Assembly: GCA_029215795.1 (NCBI GenBank)
Contig: JARDYH010000001.1
Coordinates: 192,951,654-193,015,653, forward strand
Direction: 5' to 3'
DNA length: 64,000 nt
Source of the DNA: Anniella stebbinsi
Lineage: Eukaryota > Chordata > Lepidosauria > Squamata > Anniellidae
In this document: in pieces, positions 11,481-23,630 of the stretch
Layout of the letters: each line of letters opens with the position of its first letter
Position numbering within the stretch: the stretch's first letter is position 1
Notes under the pieces: generated by a model
Databases searched by the model: none
What the model saw: the letters and a program-made list of their open reading frames with translations, nothing else
Told to the model about the DNA's origin: nothing
Translations under genes and position numbers: made by a program

Positions 11481-12037
11481 AAATGTTAGAACCATTTGTT
11501 GATTTCCAGTGATAGTCCACCGGGTCGGGGTGGGGGTGGGGGCATGGAGCATTGCATGTCCAAATCAAGATTTGGATTTGGCCCTCCCGAGTTTTATCAA
11601 GCAGCTTCTGAATCAGTCCTAGATGAATAAGGTGTTTTTCAAATTGCAGAATCAGGACCCTAACCAAATCTTGTGGTTGGTGCACACATCTAATATAAAA
11701 CGGAGAACCCTATTGCTCTCTGTAAATAAGATGTGGCAGAGGATTATTTCAGAGAATATTAGAAAGGCCTGGACTCAGTGGACTGGCTGAGTGCCTTACC
11801 AGCAACCTCTAGGAGACAGAGACTTCTCGAGGATGCCTAGATAAATCATAGTAGTGTTGTTTTGAAATTAATTTTTCAAATATGTTTATTTCTTGTATAT
11901 GGCCATACAAGAAACATTCAGAGCAGATTCCTATCAAACGAATACCAAAATTCATTGACTAATAACAACAGGACTAGAGTATTGATATCAAGGCACTGGA
12001 GAACACTCTAATGCTTCTTTGTTGACTTCAAAACAAT

Positions 12038-12262
12038 GGCTGAATTCCGACAACACAATAATCAACTGGGGGTGGGGAACAATTGTCAGTTGTATTGACT
12101 ATCATGTCATCCGAATGCTGCCATAGTCAACTCAGTGCTGATCCTAAACCACACCACAGTTGATTATTTATTACCTTGTTGTGTGGGGAGTAACGCCTAG
12201 ATGAACAACTGTAAAGTTGATTATTACCCCCCCATTGACTATCGTGTTGTCCGAATTCAGCC
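12038..12262. mobile_element. Palindromic MITE, GGCTGAATTC family (225 bp)
   Basis: The ends are GGCTGAATTCCGACAACAC and GTGTTGTCCGAATTCAGCC, complementary to each other. Inside are ACTATCATGTCATCCGAAT and CAACTCAGTGCTGATCC. The flanks AAT/AAA are near-duplicates. The copy at 50360 is the same element in the opposite orientation. Confidence 0.75.
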
Positions 12263-13199
12263 AAATGAGAAAACATGTAGACAGTGAGCTTCCAAAAAGA
12301 TATGTAAAATCCTTTATGCCTCGCTCACATGCCTTAAAAAAAGCACAACTCAAAAAATCATAACAATGCGAAAACATAACGTACGAAATCTAATGCAATA
12401 ATATATGCAACAAAAGTCTAGCATACAGCAGGAAGATAAGTTCCTCCCCCACCCCACAGCAGTATAAAATATTTCACTTCAATCCACTCAGAAGCTGCCT
12501 GGAATCCATTTTGGGCAGGAGAGGTGGGAGGGTGCCAGGTGGACCTCCTTGGAGAAGGAGTTCCATAATCTAGGAAGAACTGCTGAAAAACCCCTGTCCC
12601 TATAGCCATATCCTCAGAGGCAGTCACAGCATACAGCAGGGTCCTAGATGATGTCCTAATGAATTGGGCAAGTTTATCTTGGCAGAAATTGGTTAGATTT
12701 TGTTTTGTCAAGAAATCTCTGAACCAGGAGCCTAAGCTAGCTTTGATCAATGTGCTCAAGAGCAAAACAAAAAAGAGGGGGGGGAAGGGGGAGGGAAGCA
12801 CTCAAATGTATGGTATGCTGTGAATGTTGTTTGAGACCCCATTCATTCATCCTCTAGGTCCCCCAACCCTGCCCACTCAAGACTCTAAGCAAGATTTTTT
12901 TTTCAAATGTGTGCGCGAAAACATCTAACACATAACCAAACGACATGTTTTGTTTCCAGAAAGAAATCTCTTGAGGGCACATCTGCATGTTAATACATTT
13001 TTTAATGGAGTCAGGAAATAGAAAATATTCTAATGAGCCCCCCTCCCATGCTAAGTTCCAAATTATTTTCTGGGGGGGTAGGATAAAGCTGAAAGATCTT
13101 AATCCCTGTCTTTCATTTGAAATTACATGGGGAAAATAGCAGTTGGATACTTTTGTCTGGAATGAATATTCTCCACCCCAGAGTGCTTTATATATGTTG

Positions 13200-13208
13200 C
13201 CTTCTTCT

Positions 13209-13246
<38 letters not shown>

Positions 13247-13270
13247 ATACATCTTTTTTGAACAACCAGC

Positions 13271-13318
<48 letters not shown>

Positions 13319-13320
13319 TT
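13200..13320 (+). repeat. Two (CT)n microsatellite tracts
   Basis: (CT)n at about 13211-13246 and 13274-13314, separated by an AT-rich spacer. Confidence 0.95.
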
Positions 13321-13679
13321 ATTATCTACATACATTTGCACACTTAAGAGGGCAATTAATAAGGAATTATAGACAGTGTGTATTATGAGGAAGAGATCAC
13401 TTCAGAATATTATGTTATGTAATTAGCAAGCCATTATAAATTAAAATGCTAGAAAAGCAGTGGGCCACATTTTGCTGGGAAGGGCTATTTTATATTCTCT
13501 TCAAACTGCATCTCTTCTGTTTTATAATATTCTATTGTCTTTCTTTGATAGGCTCGTCATAAAAACACCAGGCACGCTCAAGTCAAATTGAAACATTTTT
13601 CAGACCCATTTATTTTAATGAGAGGAGACATCAATACATGTATAACTCTCCCAATGTGCCTGGATCATGGCCATGCAAA

Positions 13680-13703
13680 CATATATATATATATATATAT
13701 ATA
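13680..13703. repeat. (TA)n microsatellite
   Basis: Twelve TA units. Confidence 0.95.
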
Positions 13704-13970
13704 CCCTGCCTTTTGGCCCCCATAAGCCCCTCCAAGGCAGTACGCAACAATAAAACCACAATATTTTACAATATCCATACCAACATATGCAACATATGTA
13801 CATCACCCTAAATAGAGATTCTGTTACCATCTAAGGAAAGATTTCCATATATAGATGTTTCAGTGGAAGGACCTCAGGACTTTTGAGGAGTTCAAGGGAA
13901 TGCCATCTCCTCTAGCTTCTTTTGCATTACCCCTGAGAGAATTTATTCTCTGGAGAACAGATACACCAGT
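13680..13970 (-). repeat. LINE 3' end in reverse, family shared with 22790
   Basis: After a (TA)n run, ACCCTGCCTTTTGGCCCCCA, AAGCCCCTCCAAGGCAGT and CAACAATAAAACCAC match 22790-23100 (CTGCCTTTTGGATGCCACAA, AAGCCCCTCC). The homology continues into the GGAAGGACCTCAGGA region. Confidence 0.6.
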
Positions 13971-15349
13971 GTTCCCCTCCCCCAGAGGCCAAACCCTTCA
14001 TGCCCTTCCCATGCTGCTTGTGCCCTGCTCATCGTACTTTAATGGCGTGGGAAGCACAAGTCTGACTCAGTCAGGGCTTGCAGGAGCCGGTTCCTGCAAG
14101 CCCCTGGTGAGTCGCCTTCTCTGTGTGGAGAGAGGCATGGAGAACCCTTTTTTAAAAAAAAAAATGAAAAGTGGATGGGAGGGTTGACTTCATGGGAAGG
14201 GAAGGGGCCCACCCTCTTAATGTCATCTGACTCACTGGCTTGGTCCAGGAAAGTAATTCGCTCCCCAGACCAAAAGTGGTTGCCCTCTCCTACTGAACTT
14301 TCTTCCCCTCCCCTTCCTCAATCTGTCATGGAACAGGGACCTGCCTTTGGACAAAGAGCTCCTCAGGCCCAGCTTGCAAGCCTGCCACATCACTTTGTTA
14401 CAAGCTCCTTGGCAGAGAATGCCATATGGCGTATCTTCCCCTGCTGGGGGTCATGGGGCTTCCTACAAGCCCCATGACCTCCCAGCAGAAAATTCCAGTT
14501 AGCATGTCATTTGCTGCCAATGAGAAGCCATTGGGAAGCTTTATGGAGTCTCCTACTTGGCAGCAAATGATACACAGAGCATCATTTTGTGACAATAAAT
14601 TATTCAAGCAACATGACAATGTTCCACATGTCATTTGCTGTTGACATTGGGAACAGCCCTTGGGAGGAGATTTGGGGGCTGCGTTTTTGGATTCATAGGA
14701 ATAGATCCCTCGTTCAGATATTAAGCTGAAGAAGAGATGAATTCAGGTGCCTCATAATGATCACCTTTACTTTGAGGTAAGCATAGGAAGCCTCTGACAC
14801 TGCCCAAGCCTGGCTCTCTTTGCGTATGTATCAGTAGAAAGTATATGGGATAGTCAGAGAGAGCATCTATTCCTTTGTAGACAAGGGCTTATATGATTCT
14901 GAAGACCAAGAGGTGCTACTGATTGAAGACCCATGACCAAACCACAAGCACTTTTCACATCTAAACAATCACCTCTAAGGTTAGAAATTAAGATTTTGTT
15001 GTTTCAAAATGAAAGATTATCAAAGCGGGGGAAGTGGTCAATAAGGCCAGCAAGGTGCAAACAGGTGAGACAAAAAGAAAAAGCTGAACTAGCAGCCATA
15101 GATCAATTATGGGAACCTAACATTTTAACGAAGCATTGGCATCTTTAATTAAAATCCTTGTATTTCACTAATAACTTTACATGTTCATAAGGCTTTCTTA
15201 TTGATTCTAGCTATTTCCCATTTCTCCTCCTCTTGGTACATTTACAATCCCTGTAAGGGAAACAGTTACAATGATTAATTCCACATAACTGTGTAACCTA
15301 GTCTTCCCAAACTCTCTCCAGGTGCTCTCCAGATGTGTCAGGCCACAAG

Positions 15350-15799
15350 TAGGGATGTACAATGCTGGGAATCCTGTTCCTTTTGAGCCCGACGAGATTC
15401 TGCCATGTTTCCATTCTGGTATATGCAGTCACGCCTTTTAAGGTTCCTTGTATGTTATCTATTCCACTACTGTGCTCCCATTGATGTCTGAACCATACGA
15501 GGAAATTGACATGGCAAGACTACACATATCAAACAGCTGAATCTGTGCTCTTGCACACTTCTCAAAAATAGGAAGGGAGAGGATAAAAAATATGACTCCA
15601 TTTGCGTAAATTTCAATATCCACCAAAATAAAAATCCAATTTGCTCATATTGCTGCCATTAAAATACAATGGAATCTGCATATTGGATAGACTGATTGAG
15701 TCAACACCAGTGGGGGGAAATGGAATTTAATCCCCCAGGGCTGAACCAGAAAAACCCATTGAGATTTCACGCCCCAAATGGAATTCTCATACATCTCTA
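15350..15799. mobile_element. Eroded hAT-like element (450 bp)
   Basis: The ends are TAGGGATGTAC and ATACATCTCTA. Flanks GCCACAAG and ACTACAAC match at 5 of 8 positions, as an old duplication would. It appears to interrupt a foldback repeat of the CAACTCCCATCA type, whose halves lie at 15300-15349 and 15800-15835. This nesting supports a real insertion. Age and erosion make the call moderate. Confidence 0.5.
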
Positions 15800-15839
15800 A
15801 CTACAACGCATTGAGTCTCCCAGGCAGCCATGTTGCATT

Positions 15840-15970
15840 CCAGCCTTCCCCTACCTGGTGTCCTCCAGATGTTTTGGACTTCAGTTCCCATCAGCTCTAG
15901 TTCGCATGGCCGATGGTCGGGAATGCTGGGAGTTGCAACTTGAGGCCACCCGATTGAGGAAGGCTGGTAT
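15840..15970. repeat. Foldback repeat, CCTCCAGATGTTTTGGA family
   Basis: Arms CAGCCTTCCCCTACCTGG and GAGGAAGGCTGG are complementary, with CAGTTCCCATCAGC and GGGAATGCTGGGAGTTG inside. Confidence 0.6.
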
Positions 15971-16798
15971 GAACAAACAATGCCTTCCCACTATTCCTGC
16001 CTCTTCTGTAAATACAGCTGTCAGCCAATAACAAAGCAAAGGAAAAGCAAGCTGAAGTGATTAGGAATTAGGAGAACACGTAAGAACCCATGTACCACGA
16101 TGTGCAAACACCAGATTATTCAATAACCAGAAGTCTGGTTCGAAAAATAATAATCTAGCCCTTTGCATGGAGCAGTGAGCCTTCCTGACTTATGCCACAT
16201 ATCCATACAAGGACAGCACGTCTGTGCATCTCATTCATTCCACCATAGGTGTGAGTGTTACCTCGCTGTAGCTCTGCATAGAAGGTCATTTTTTTAAAAA
16301 ACATAGGTCACTCCGAGTAATGAAAAAAATGATGCAATCTTTGGCATTCCAGGAAAGGAAGACCTTGGCACAAATCACACAGTTGCGGGGAGGGGAAACA
16401 GTAGAAGAGATTCATGCAAATGGCACAGATGCAGTAAACTTCACATTTAAGTACTTTAGGAATAGAAAGGTTATTGGGATTACAGTCAACCATCTTCCCA
16501 AAGGCCAAATGTCCTAGTGTTCCCGAGTAGCTGCTTCCGCTGCTATATTGCAGTGCCAAAACGAGATGTGGAAGAGAGGTGCTTACTAGCACGTGGGGGG
16601 CTGGCACCACCATTGCTTACTTTCCATCATAGTTGCTGCACTGCTCATGTTGATCCCGCTAATCCATTTGGATTGGTTGTAATCTTCATGGAGATTGGCA
16701 CAGTCCCTGTGGGGGATGCAAGTAAAAAAAAAAGTAAAACAAAATTGTCCTACCCAAAGGCTAAGACAAAATGTGTAGATTGCAATCATTATCCATTC

Positions 16799-16942
16799 TG
16801 AGCCTATCTACACACGCAGGATAAAACACTTTGAAAACGTTTTGAAGACTGTCTATGGAGTGTGTCCTGGGCCCCAACAGTTCTCAAAACTGTTATAAAC
16901 CATTTTAAACCGTTTTAAAGCAATAGTGTAGATAGGCTCTCT
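16799..16942. repeat. Foldback element, GAGCCTATCTACAC family
   Basis: The ends are GAGCCTATCTACAC and GTGTAGATAGGCTC, with TCT on both sides (a possible 3-bp duplication). Centre GTGTGTCCTGGGCCCCAACA as in the other copies. Confidence 0.7.
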
Positions 16943-17869
16943 GATTCTCTACGTTAACACTCTCAGATTCTTCCACTGTAAGAAGTATTCTGCCAACCTA
17001 TGCCAAATGAGAAAATGATCTGAATTCTTAAGTGTCACAAAAGGATGCCTCTCCGTTCTCTCCTGCTGTACATATACCATAAGGAATGAGATCTCTGTTT
17101 CTTAATACAGGGCCTTAAGGAACTAGAGAAAATTAATAATATTAATACACAAGTGCAAGTATTAATCTTAGAGTATTCTGAAAAAAGGTCAAAAGTTACT
17201 TGAATTTATAGTCACAATTATAAACCTGTTTCTAATGCTAACAATAAATGAGTTATGCCAAAATGTAATTCAGTTGGTATCCTGTTAATTTTCTAGAAAA
17301 AGATTGTATCTCAATAGTTCTATGTTTATTCAAAATATACATATTTCCATGATAAGCTAAATTTGGGGAGAGCAATATGTGCTTAAAAAGTGTTGTTACA
17401 GTTAAATATGATTATGTGTTACCGTATATGTCTCTGTCTTCCATTTTTAATATTTTAAAATTGTATCAGTGTGAATTTTGCTTGTGGGCTTATTTCTGTA
17501 ATGCAATTTGCTCTTTACACCTATATCAATATCTATCTCCATCTCTATCTCTATCAGTGTATCACAAGGTGCTGTCAAATCTTTTGAATGTCATAAAACA
17601 TGTTACTGAGTTCTGCTTTTATGGGATTTTATCCCATGTGAACCAGTATTTGGCATAATTTATTATGTTATAGTTGCAAAAATGCAGATCTGATTAAACA
17701 TGTGTGCTAAACTACGGAAATGTATATGTTGTAGCTATAACAGATGCCAATATCCCCAGAAGCTGGAATTTCATAGGGTTTATAAGAGCTTGTGTACTTT
17801 GACTTCCATCCTTTCTGTTGGCTTAAGCCTCTGAATCCACTATCAATGCTTTACATTACGAAATAACTA

Positions 17870-17960
17870 ATAGTACAATCTTAAGCATGCTTACTCAGGT
17901 ATAGGTCACTCTGTAAGTTCAATGGGACTTTCTCACTAGTTTGTATGTTGAAGGTTGCAG
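17870..17960. repeat. Short dispersed repeat, second copy
   Basis: GCATGCTTACTCAGGTATAG and GTTCAATGGGACTT; eroded copy of 2805-2880. Confidence 0.5.
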
Positions 17961-20175
17961 CACTGTGATATTTTCAAAGAAATCACTTGAAGTATATCAT
18001 TATTTTAGTTAGTGCGCTCCTAGCTTCTAAGAACTGGCATCCACTTCAACATTCATTCATGGTTATGTTACCAGTGCTGATCAGTTAGACTGGTCATCAC
18101 TGTGCTATAAATCTAGACAACTGAGCACTTGAGACAGCCAGGTGTGTTTCCTGAAGGGCCCCCCCCACCCTCAGTTAAGAATAAATGTTACAGAGGTCAA
18201 TGAATTGCCCATCACAGGATGCATCCAAGACTTATGGTCCTTTGGTTTAGAATGAGCAATGTGACAAGTGTTGCACAAAACACAGAAGACAGTTGGTACC
18301 TGCCCAGAGGCTTTACAACCTGTCATCCCAGTCCTAAACCTGTTTCTTGAGAAGTAAGTTCTATTGAAATTGCTGGGTTTTATTTCCAAATGAATGTGCT
18401 TAGAAATGAAATTCAAGCGAGTAGTGATTTTTCACAATATGCCTCCCAAGTTGGAAGTGACAATGAAAGTGTCTTCACATGATTGTGGCTCCATGTGGTA
18501 GCCATAGCATGTGACAACCACTCATCATGTGACTAGCACCAATAACATGTAGAGCCTATATGTCAATGCTCATAACACTAGATCTGAGCCTGTGTGATTC
18601 ACCTCCCCCCCCCCAAGTGGAACAGCCACCTTGGCTACTTTTCCAGGGAGCGGGAGAACTATCCTAAACCACTTTTAGGGTGCTTACTTTTACTATGTTC
18701 TTTATTGATTAAAAGATGCTCTGTTTCTTTAAAGAGAGAAAGGTAGATATAGTGCAGCGTTGTTCACATGAACATAATGAATACGAGATTAGACGGATCT
18801 TTCCCAGAAAGATGTTGTGCACACAGCAGACTACGCATTGTGTTTCAAAAGAGTGGAGAAATAGCTTCTTTAAAATGAGGGAAATTAGCTAGAGAACAAC
18901 TGTTAAAAGTGAATAATATACAAGCTTTATTTTAGCACAAATATCTTAAAGAATAGAAAAGAGCTTTTTAAAGGAAAATAATAAGTAAAGATATAGGGAA
19001 GGCAACTTAAGAAGGGGGCAAGGAAGAAAACTAAAAAGAATGGCTAAATAGGTCATTGTGCTTGGCTTGAGACCTTTGCAATGAATTCAGCACTCCAAAT
19101 TCCCCACTTATTCACCTAACTATTGTACTCATATGGAAGACATAGCTCCTGCAAGGCACAGAGTTCCAGAGGAGCAACATAATGAGCTCACAGGGTGGAC
19201 TATATCACTTCTAGAACCTAGCTGAAGAGACTCAAGAGGTGCTTCAGGAGGTGAAGTTCTCTCTGGGCATACAAAGCAGCACAAATCTGTTTGGCTAAAC
19301 AGCAGCACAGTGGTTCAAGTTGAAGGGAGAGAAATTCTGGCCATGAGAACATGGGCTAGACATCACTGCAGAGCAGAGAGAGTGCTAGCAGTGTTCATGA
19401 GGAACAAGCCTGGGAGCCAAGTGCGACCATGCTGAATCCCAAATCAAAAGAAAGAGCATGGGATGCCTGAACTCAAGGGAAGTTATCAACTTCAAAATCA
19501 AGAGTGCAAAGGGGTCAAAGGCTTTGGGGCTGGACCAAGGACGGGAAAACAAAGGGATCAATAGCTTGATTTTTTGGGGGAATGAAAGGAGATCTGAAGG
19601 AGATTTTTGGCTACTTGATTGAGAATTACAGAAGCCATGCATCTAGGAGACAAGCAGAGGTATAGATAAAAAAGGTGTAACAAGGGTGTCCAGGTGGTAC
19701 TTTAACCAGCTGGTCAGTCTTGGGGTGGGAATCCTTCAGGAATTGCCCATGTATTCTGCCAAGGCTCTGGATTGGCCAACTTAAAAATACCCTTATGGGT
19801 AGTCTGGCTGGGGTGGTGACTTCACAATCACATGTTTGCATGTGTCTGACATTTCATGATGTCAACTCTGTGGAGGACACACATAGGTAATTAGGTACAA
19901 ACCCCACTGCTAGTGCTACCACCTGGGGCTCTTTCTGGTAGCCTTTTAGCCTCTTCCTTTCTTTCTCAGAATGAAATTGTTTCTTTAGCTAAGGTGCTAG
20001 AAAACACAAATTCTTCCATGTGTGCAGAAAGCCATCAAGGCTGAGCTTCTCTCTGCCATGACTGTCCTCCCAGAATTAGTTGGAACAGTCCAACGTTTTG
20101 ACACAAGACATGGCCCCATCCCAACACCTTCTTGGAAGAAAATAATGGTGTCTGGCCTGCCAGCTGCTCAGCCCC

Positions 20176-20180
<5 letters not shown>

Positions 20181-20226
<46 letters not shown>

Positions 20227-20235
20227 TTCTTTTAT

Positions 20236-20272
<37 letters not shown>
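20181..20272. repeat. (CT)n followed by (GA)n
   Basis: About 44 bases of CT repeat (20181-20224), a short spacer, then about 35 bases of AG repeat; the two tracts are complementary and can form a hairpin. Confidence 0.95.
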
Positions 20273-20380
20273 TGGTTTTTAAACTGTAAAAAAATAGTTG
20301 GGTGGAATCCATCCCATTTTAGAGCGATAACAACAACCACATAAACTCTGCTGGTTTGGGGCCAAACCTGGCTCACTTCA

Positions 20381-20866
20381 AGAAGGATGCAGAAAATCTG
20401 GAGCATGTTCAGAGGAGGGTAACGAAGATGATTGAGGTCTGGAAACAAAGCCCTATGAGGAGAGATTGAAAGAACTAGGCATGCTTAGCCTGGAGAAGAG
20501 AAGATTGAGGGGAGACATGAGAGCACTCTTCAAATACTTGAAAGGTTGTCACACAGAGGAGGGCCAGGATCTCTTCTCGATCAACCCAGAATGCAGGACA
20601 CGGAATAATGGGCTAAAGTCACAGGAAGCCAGATTCCTGCTGGACATCAGGAAAAAACTTCCTGACTATTAGAGCAATACGACAATGGAACCAATGACCT
20701 AGGGAGGTGATGGGCTCTCCCACATTAGAGGTCTTCAAGAGGCAGCTGGACAATCCTCTGTCAGGGATGCTTTAAGGTAGATTCCTGCATTGAGCAGGGG
20801 GTTGGACTCAATGGCCTTATAGGCCCCTTCCAACTCTACTATTGTATGTTTCTATGATTCTATGAT
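20381..20866 (+). mobile_element. CR1 LINE 3' fragment
   Basis: Translation gives [15 protein letters not shown], then [21 protein letters not shown], the well-known C-terminal end of CR1 ORF2, in degraded frame. It is followed by GCCTTATAGGCCCCTTCCAAC-type 3' UTR and the CR1-specific end TCTATGATTCTATGA. 5'-truncated as usual. Confidence 0.92.
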
Positions 20867-21292
20867 CACGTATGCATTCCTGCCAATGGAAATAGGCTTT
20901 AGGGTGGAAATCAAGACCCATATGTGAGGATGACTTTCCAAGTTTTCACAGCCTTCTTTGTGAAGGCCATTATATATAAACTGACTCTAAAATAGGCAGG
21001 TCGAAAGTAAGGGGAGATGGTGAAAGCTTGATAAAGGAAGTAAGTTGTCTCTCATCCACAGACTCATTTTGCCTGCAGGCCTAACAGGCTGTAGATTGAA
21101 AGATATATTTATTGACTCAGCTTGGTTGTTTTCATGCACTGCCCTGTTCCAAAAATATAATCATAGGCAGCAACACTTAAAATGAGATTTCACTTTAGCC
21201 ATTCCTGGCAGGAGGAGGACAAGCTACAGTGACTAGTGCACTGGATCATTCACGGCCATCCAGGTTTTAAAAATATCTGGGTTGCCAATGCC

Positions 21293-21612
21293 TAGGCTGA
21301 CCAGATAAAATCCAGGTCAGGGCTCATGTAACTTTAACAGTTGTAGAGAAAAGGGAATTTCAGCCAGGGTCATTTGTATGCAATTAGTTCCTGGTGAAAT
21401 TCCCTCTTCATCACAATAGTTAAAGTTGTAGGCACTATACTAGAGTAACCATATACAAAAGAAGGCAGGGCCCCTGCAACTTTAACAGTTGTGATGAAGA
21501 GGGAATTTCACCAGGGACTAATTGCATACAAATGACAACAGCTGAAATTCCCTTTTCTCTACAATTGTTAAAGGTACATGAGCTCTGACCTGGATTTTAT
21601 CTGGTCACCCTA
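21293..21612. mobile_element. hAT-like element, GACCAGATAAAATCC family (320 bp)
   Basis: Exact 8-bp duplication CCAATGCC at 21285-21292 and 21613-21620. The ends are TAGGCTGACCAGAT and ATCTGGTCACCCTA. It has the same outer arms as the 190-bp copy at 9205 plus an extra inner unit with AGAAGGCAGGGCCCCTGCA and a second inverted AACTTTAACAGTTGTGATGA pair. This makes it a two-level nested palindrome. Confidence 0.93.
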
Positions 21613-21639
21613 CCAATGCCATTGCTTGCCAACGGGGTC

Positions 21640-21755
21640 ATTAAACACTTTAGTTATTTTAACTGGTTTTTAATTCTGTTTTTGTGAACCATCTTATGAA
21701 TACTTTGTTGAAAAGCAGTATAGAAATATTGTAAATGAAAGAAATGAAAGCGCTG
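21640..21755 (+). repeat. LINE-like 3' end
   Basis: TTTGTGAACCATCTTATGAA and GCAGTATAGAAATATTGTAA followed by (GAAAT)n. Confidence 0.45.
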
Positions 21756-22789
21756 ATTTTCTATTAGTGATTCTTGTGACTCGTTTGGTACAAGCATGGA
21801 AACTTGGGTTCAAATCTCCTTGTAGCTATGAATCCAGTGGTTTGCTTTGAGCAAGTTATTCTCAGTCACCCAACTGCAAATGTAGTGTATCTCAATGGAA
21901 GATTGTGAGGAGGAGCAAGTTGAGAGGGTTGCTAAGGACTTCATAGGCGAGGAATGAAATAGAAACAATCAATAATAAAAGTATATATAGCATCACGGGA
22001 GTACAATGTTACATCTTTCCACTGGCAAAAGCAAAAATTAGTTTTCAGTGAACTTTTCCCATTTCTTTTGCACACTTTAGAAAATTCCTTTTAGAGGGTT
22101 TTTTCCCCCAAGTAATGAATCATTGAAGAGTGAATCATATTTAAATTGGATAGAGAGTTCAGGAGGTTTCATTTAATGATTACCTTGAAGAGTGCAGTCT
22201 GGTTGTTGACTGCTCATTTCTGAATCACCGGCTACCCTGGGAATTCAGGACGCAGTAGTGTTTAACCTGTATAAGCCACCTCTGCATATTTTATGAATAT
22301 GGCCCAATGGCACTCTCCCCCCCCCCCCCAATAGCAGGCTAGCTAATTAGCTCAATAAAGTATAGTTCTGGATTTGGTTTCTGGGTTGTGTTTTGTTTCA
22401 TTTTATGAAATGGAGAGTTTGGACCCTAATCGACAGAATATTTGCAGGATTGGGTGTTTCTAGGATGGAGTCACATCCTATGGAGACAAAAGGCAGGAAT
22501 GCAGGAGGAAAGGGGCATCTGAGTAATAAGTGTTTCAAGGCTCCAAAAGACCTTGCTGTCGTGTGTTAATTACATTCCTCGCAAGAGTAACAGATTCTCT
22601 TATCTCTCTTTCTCTCTCCCTTACACACACTCTCACACACACACAGGATCAAGGTGTTTTTTGTTTTTTTTAAAAAAATACATCTTAGATATTGTATAAC
22701 ATACGTTGCTAGGATGGCAAGGTATTCCACTTTACAGAGGGCAGTCCTCTATTTGAGGGATGTTGGGGATCATGCCCATACAAACATAT

Positions 22790-23100
22790 GTTTATTTATA
22801 TTTATTTTTATAGAAACATTTATATACTGCCTTTTGGATGCCACAAGCCCCTCCCCCTGGCAGTTGACAACAATAAAAACACCATTTTTTTTAAAAAATA
22901 TCCATTTTAGAATATCAATGTACACAGCATAGGTATATCACCCTAAATAAACATTCTCTTGTATCACCTTAGGAAAAAATAGGTGAAGTATTCAGTTTTA
23001 AATGGAAGGGCTTCAGAAGTTCTCATGAGGTTAAGGAAAGATTTTGCATTCCTCTCAAACATATGGGGGGGGGGCTTGATTGCCCTATTCTCCTAAGCTT
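22790..23100 (-). repeat. LINE 3' end in reverse, family shared with 13680
   Basis: TATTTATATTTATTTTTATA then ATATACTGCCTTTTGGATGC and GGAAGGGCTTCAGAAGTTC, parallel to 13680-13970. Confidence 0.6.
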
Positions 23101-23396
23101 AGTAAACTTGGGAAAACCCTTAACTTCCTCTTCTCTTCATATGGAGATAAGGATTGATTTTTATTTTCCTTTACTTGAAAGAAAGCTTGTTTTCGCCATG
23201 TTGGTGCAACCATTTCTATGCCATGTCATAAAGTAACGGTCAGATCCTCCGTTATGTGCAGAGGATCCCTCCTTAATTTCCTATTGTCTCATACAATGAG
23301 TTTCCTATTGTCTCATACATTTCTCAGTTGACCGAGTTCCATTTGGGCTCCCTGTTTTCTATTCTGATCTGTTTGTGCTTTTTCTGCCTCCTCTAG

Positions 23397-23515
23397 TGAC
23401 AAAGATGGTGTGTGCGGAGCAGTGTGATGGGCGGTGCTACGGGCGCTCCGTCAGTGAATGCTGCCATCGGGAATGTGCAGGAGGCTGTTCCGGACCGAAA
23501 GACACCGATTGCTTT
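23397..23515 (+). CDS. ERBB4: ERBB4 exon 6 (119 bp; cysteine-rich domain II)
   Basis: The acceptor is a pyrimidine-rich tract ending CTCTAG and the donor is GTATGT. The frame starts with the Leu completed from exon 5 and reads [29 protein letters not shown] and [10 protein letters not shown], ending on a whole codon. Eight cysteines, including the CC pair, form the closely spaced disulfides of domain II. The [13 protein letters not shown] signature just before the dimerization arm is highly conserved among ErbB receptors. Compared with human ERBB4 as I remember it, the YGPYVSDCC stretch reads YGRSVSECC here, so a Pro-Tyr pair has become Arg-Ser; otherwise conservation is very high. The exon length equals the mammalian one. 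Flanking intron 5 ends and intron 6 begins in ordinary sequence, with a (TA)n run about 80 bp downstream of the donor. Confidence 0.97.
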
Positions 23516-23590
23516 GTATGTCTCAGTGTTCTCTCTTTTCCTCCATCCCACCAGCAACTCGCCCCATTCTTACACATTACTCCAAGGGCT

Positions 23591-23593
<3 letters not shown>

Positions 23594-23628
<35 letters not shown>
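23594..23628. repeat. (TA)n microsatellite next to exon 6
   Basis: About 17 TA units, 79 bases after the exon 6 donor. Confidence 0.95.

Positions 23629-23630
<2 letters not shown>

Larger units (their letters stand above)
6582..23396 (+). other. ERBB4: ERBB4 intron 5
   Basis: At 16.8 kb, the longest complete intron here. Main contents in order: repeated CAACTCCCAGCATGCC units (6825-8730), L2-like LINE (8848-10486) with a nested hAT-like element, dispersed repeat (about 11020-11480), palindromic element (12038-12262), CT tracts (13200-13320), LINE 3' end in reverse (13680-13970), eroded hAT-like element (15350-15799), foldback repeats (15840-15970; 16799-16942), CT/GA hairpin (20181-20272), CR1 (20381-20866), hAT-like element (21293-21612) and an LINE end in reverse (22790-23100). 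I recognise nothing in 10490-11020, 12263-13200, 13970-15300, 16945-17860, 17965-20180 or 21760-22780. Confidence 0.9.

Noticed and set aside
12418..12801. 127-residue minus-strand open frame
   Set aside because: No recognisable motif, no homologue recalled, lies within intron 5 with no splice or codon-use support.
13117..13388. Open frames with Ser-Leu or Arg-Glu repeats
   Set aside because: Translations of CT microsatellites in all frames.
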